From contig OZ231127.1 in the NCBI GenBank assembly GCA_965153355.1, positions 4,402,001-4,466,000 on the forward strand: a stretch of DNA of 64,000 nt. The letters run 5' to 3'. The DNA is from Flaccisagitta enflata. Lineage: Eukaryota > Chaetognatha > Sagittoidea > Aphragmophora. The notes under the pieces are model-generated. The model had not been told where the DNA came from. It saw only the letters and a list, made by a program, of their open reading frames with translations, and searched no databases. Shown here piece after piece: positions 61,372 through 64,000 of the stretch. The number at the start of each line of letters is the position of its first letter. Position 1 is the first letter of the stretch. Position numbers and translations under genes: made by a program.

Positions 61372-62375
61372 CAGTGCGGCGCATAAAAAACAGGACAGTA
61401 CATTTTCCTAAATTTCTCGGCTCAAAATTATAGCATCATATCTTTATCAGTGACCAATTTGAAGCTCTTCCAAAGATGAAGCCTTTGCCGCAAACCGCGT
61501 TTCAATTGGTCGATTTGTTTGGACGCAGTGTTGCTCTGAAGAAGAGCTATAAAAAATGGAATGGGAAAAAACTAACTATGGCAAAAAACAAAAAGCGAAC
61601 CACTTGTTTGTCAGTGTTTCACATCCATGCAATGAGAAAAACATAGCAAAATCTATGACCATTTTGAAGCTCTGCGAAAGATCTTTCAAATGAGACCTTT
61701 TTGGATGCCCTAACTCTAACCGTTTAGAAATGGCATTGGGATGAAGACAGGTTGTCAGAAACTTGGAAATTTACTACGTAATCTTAAGGGGTTATCTTTA
61801 TATTAACATGAAAATTAAACGCATTGAGTTAGATATTTGTTCTTGGCGCCATTTTAAAGAAAATTCGAAGCTCTTTAATTTGCCCATGGATATTGAGTAT
61901 CAAAGACAATCCAAAGCGTCATCATTGACAAAAACAGAAACACTAAAATTGCTTGTTGGAAAAATTTGAAATGAGCACTTTTTGAATCAATGATTTTTTT
62001 CTTCTAACCTAGGCCATTTCTAAACAAATAAAGCTACAATGACCAGCAACGTCGCATTTGAAAGATTTTTTGCAGGGCTTTCAAACGGTCATGAATTTTT
62101 TGTGTCTCAGGCCAATAGTTAAGCAGAAACGAGCATTACAAAGTGTCCTTTGCCATAGTTACTTTTACAGTTTGGTGCCGCCTCATCATCAACGACATCG
62201 CCAATTTATTAGCCTCGATGCCACATTCTATGGAGCTTGTCATTCAAGCCGAAGGTGGATCCATCAACTGCAAGCACATGAGCGATGTATTCATCCGTAT
62301 TTGGTTTGAATAATCCATTTTTGCACAATAAAATGCTATTGATACAAACTGTCCTGTTTTTATTGCGGCGCACCG
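61372..62375 (+). mobile_element. Tc1/mariner-like element, copy 2
   Basis: 1004 bp. Ends CAGTGCGGCGCATAAAAAAC and inverse (GTTTTTATTGCGGCGCACCG), ~28 bp, with TA on both sides (61370-61371, 62376-62377). It includes a transposase C-terminal remnant and the shared core in both orientations (61672-61740, 62008-62072). Confidence 0.9.
62119..62313 (+). pseudogene. Tc1-type transposase C-terminal remnant
   Basis: A short frame reads VWCRLIINDIANLLASMPHS then MELVIQAEGG, matching the conserved end of Tc1-family transposases (N-L-V-x-S-M-P-x-R-x-x-x-V-I-x-A-x-G-G). It lies just inside the right TIR where the transposase should end. The DDE catalytic domain is not recognisable upstream, so the element is non-autonomous and decayed. 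Confidence 0.7.
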
Positions 62376-63051
62376 TATCTTAGAAATTAGAAGAAAAAAA
62401 CATTTTTTTGCATTTTGTGCGATCTAGCTAGCTTTGTGTTAAAAGTGTCCAATTTTTGTCAAAAAGTCCTACCAATTGATGAACTTTAAATGCTAAACAA
62501 TTATCTTTCAAAAACTGTTTTCAGAATTAAGCCATCTCTAGTACTTTTCAGTAATGCCATTATGAAATGTTACAGTTGAGATGAAACATACGGTAGTTTG
62601 TTAATTGTCATGCATCTTTAACAAATCATGGTTTTTGGCACTTTTTGGTCGGGCCATGTCAGATATATATTAAAAAATGAACCTGTCAGATTCATATTTG
62701 CATCTCTTTAAAAGGCCACATATCATTCATTGGTTCATCCTTTTCAAGGCAAAGATTTTTCGACGGAGAGGATGCACCATCGATTTTACAGTATCTCACT
62801 GAATGAAATATTACATTATCTCATCTAGATTGCATCCAATGAACAACGAAATGGAATAGTAGATTGTCCCAACGTTTATTTTTCTTATCATTTGCAAATG
62901 CATGGTGAATAACTGTTCATATGTGTTTGGGTAATAGAATCAAAAACGCTACTATTGTTTTTTGTTTTTTGTTTTTTGTTTTTTGTTTTTTTTTCACTAA
63001 CAGTTAGTTACAGTGATACATTTTGCAACTCTTTATATTGCCTTATGGATT

Positions 63052-63160
63052 TTTTGCTTTTACGGGTGGTTGTTTCATAATTGCTCCTGCCCAAATAGCC
63101 AGTATCATCACTGTCCCTGCCCACCCGCACGTGACTTGGGTAGCTGTGAATCTGGCCTTT
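63052..63160 (+). mobile_element. Hairpin element 3' part (HE-26)
   Basis: TTGCTCCTGCCC and CACTGTCCCTGCCCACCC boxes, third arm GCACGTGACT, GTAGCTGTGAATCTGGCC then T-run. The 5' hairpin is missing. Confidence 0.65.
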
Positions 63161-63267
63161 TTTTTCGTGAATAGTCGTATGACGATACTTTCTCATTTGT
63201 TTTCAATTGTTTGCAGGCCTTATTGATTCAATCTTGAAAGACAAGTTCATATTATTCAAAAGCTAGA

Positions 63268-63420
63268 TCAAAAGCGTGTCTCTACATCATTGGCACCATC
63301 TGGCGAAATGTTACTCACATCCTCCAAATAACTCGAATAGTTTGACAATATTGTTGCGTTGGTATGTTGTTGTTGTTGTTGTTGTTGTTGTTGTGGTTGT
63401 GGTTGTGGTTGTGGTTGTGG

Positions 63421-63457
<37 letters not shown>

Positions 63458-63483
63458 GGTTGTGGTTGTGGTTGTGGTTGTGG

Positions 63484-63519
<36 letters not shown>

Positions 63520-64000
63520 TTGTTGTTGCGGTTCAATGCGGTAGCGATTGCAGTTGAACGCGCGCCAGTTACAAACGCAAAATTGAGATGATGATCCATC
63601 AGTTTCTGTGTAGTATCGCAATTCCCCGAGCTCGATGGGATATGGCACGTTGGCGAATTTCACGAAAAGGTTGTGAGCAAAAAACCAACAATTTGAGCTG
63701 ACGATGTGGTACCGTTTCATAAGCTCTTTGGATGCAATCCACGTAATAACATCGTTAACGGTACAAATCTTAGGATGAAAATCCTCCACCGACTTAGCCA
63801 TTTTTGCTCGTTTTTTTTCCATTTTGCATACGCCTTACTGCGGGGATTTCGCCATCCTCTGAAACTTGCACAATGATTCCAGTCGTTACTTTTTCAAATG
63901 ACCAAACCATCCCTTCGGCTGTGTGAGCTTCGACGAACACATGACGATCAATTTTGGAGGCGAAATCTTTACAACAGCAGCGACACAATCGAGTAAGAAT
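63268..64000 (-). pseudogene. Paralogue of the 43.3-kb gene, frameshifted, Gln-rich, partial
   Basis: Minus-strand coding enters at the right edge (5' end outside the window) with CKDFASKIDRHVFVEAHTAE, about 85% identical to residues 107-154 of the intact gene. It shifts frame at an A8 run near 63815 (intact gene has A7 after GGG) and continues VEDFHPKICTVNDV...SNCWFFAHNLFVKFANVPYP, so the candidate His and N-C-x-x-F motif persist. After FNCNRYRIEP the C-terminus is replaced by two Q11-(PQ)5-like blocks and a Q9 run, then a 27-residue tail ending NDVETRF. The one-base shift could be a real inactivating indel or a homopolymer sequencing error. Promoter and N-terminal anchor are not visible. 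Confidence 0.75.

Larger units (their letters stand above)
61020..62610. mobile_element. Relic related to the 33.9-kb foldback, split
   Basis: The core GTTTGAGCTACTGATGCCAG at 61281 and an end ATTATGAAATGTTACAGTTG (62572) resemble 33856-34635. A Tc1-like element occupies the middle. The 5' end is not recognisable. Confidence 0.5.

Overview
The window looks like repeat-dominated, AT-rich nuclear DNA from an invertebrate-type eukaryote. Simple repeats are extreme: (CT)n, (GA)n, (GT)n, (CTTT)n, (CAA)n. TA-flanked inverted-repeat transposons are dense, one Penelope-like reverse transcriptase and one LINE tail are present, and no bacterial-type gene organisation is seen. The species cannot be named from sequence alone. 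Only one intact, clearly non-repetitive protein gene is visible: a single-exon membrane-anchored protein at 43,343-44,305. A frameshifted, Gln-rich paralogue lies on the other strand at the right edge (63,268-64,000). Most long open frames elsewhere are read-throughs of microsatellites (Ser-Leu, Arg-Glu, Gln, Phe-Leu) and are not genes.

Layout. 1-6 kb: minisatellites and internally duplicated blocks, interrupted by a 1.8-kb 'giant' hairpin element. 6-9 kb: pyrimidine tracts and dispersed repeats. 9.5-11 kb: a 319-bp palindrome abutting a Penelope-like reverse transcriptase. 12-17 kb: (CT)n satellites and a terminal-inverted-repeat element carrying a 21-bp minisatellite. 17.5-24.3 kb: nested large palindromes rich in GTTTATAAAC, invaded by further elements. 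25-26.4 kb: a 9-bp array and a LINE 3' end. 26.5-36 kb: a chain of TA-flanked foldback elements and GC-ended minisatellite elements. 36-42 kb: satellites. 43-44.3 kb: the intact gene. 44.5-63 kb: satellites and nested transposons, including a Tc1-like element with a transposase tail, and an assembly gap at 50,108.

The strongest observation is a short element, called HE here, present in more than 20 copies or fragments on both strands. In its reference orientation it begins AG-TYGCG...CGCRA-CT (a hairpin) right after a run of T, contains GTCCGTCCGTCGGT-type repeats and a CCCCTGCCCACCC box, has a third arm GTCCGCRACT complementary to the 5' arm, and ends CCTTG followed by TT. Arms co-vary between copies (TTGCG with GCAAC, TCGCG with GCGAC, GGAC with GTCC, GTGC with GCAC). 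Related copies have wholly different but still self-complementary stems (AGGTGCG/CGCACCT, AGATGCG/CGCATCT). Related empty sites inside this same window show that HE moved as a unit.

A second theme is a roughly 45-bp core (AAACGGTTTGAGC...CCAGATTGGTCTCA) found in inverted pairs inside several otherwise different TA-flanked elements. A third is a family of elements whose GC-rich ends (GGGGCAGCGGCCCC) enclose an expanding minisatellite. Together they describe a genome shaped by hairpin-forming non-autonomous elements nested in one another.
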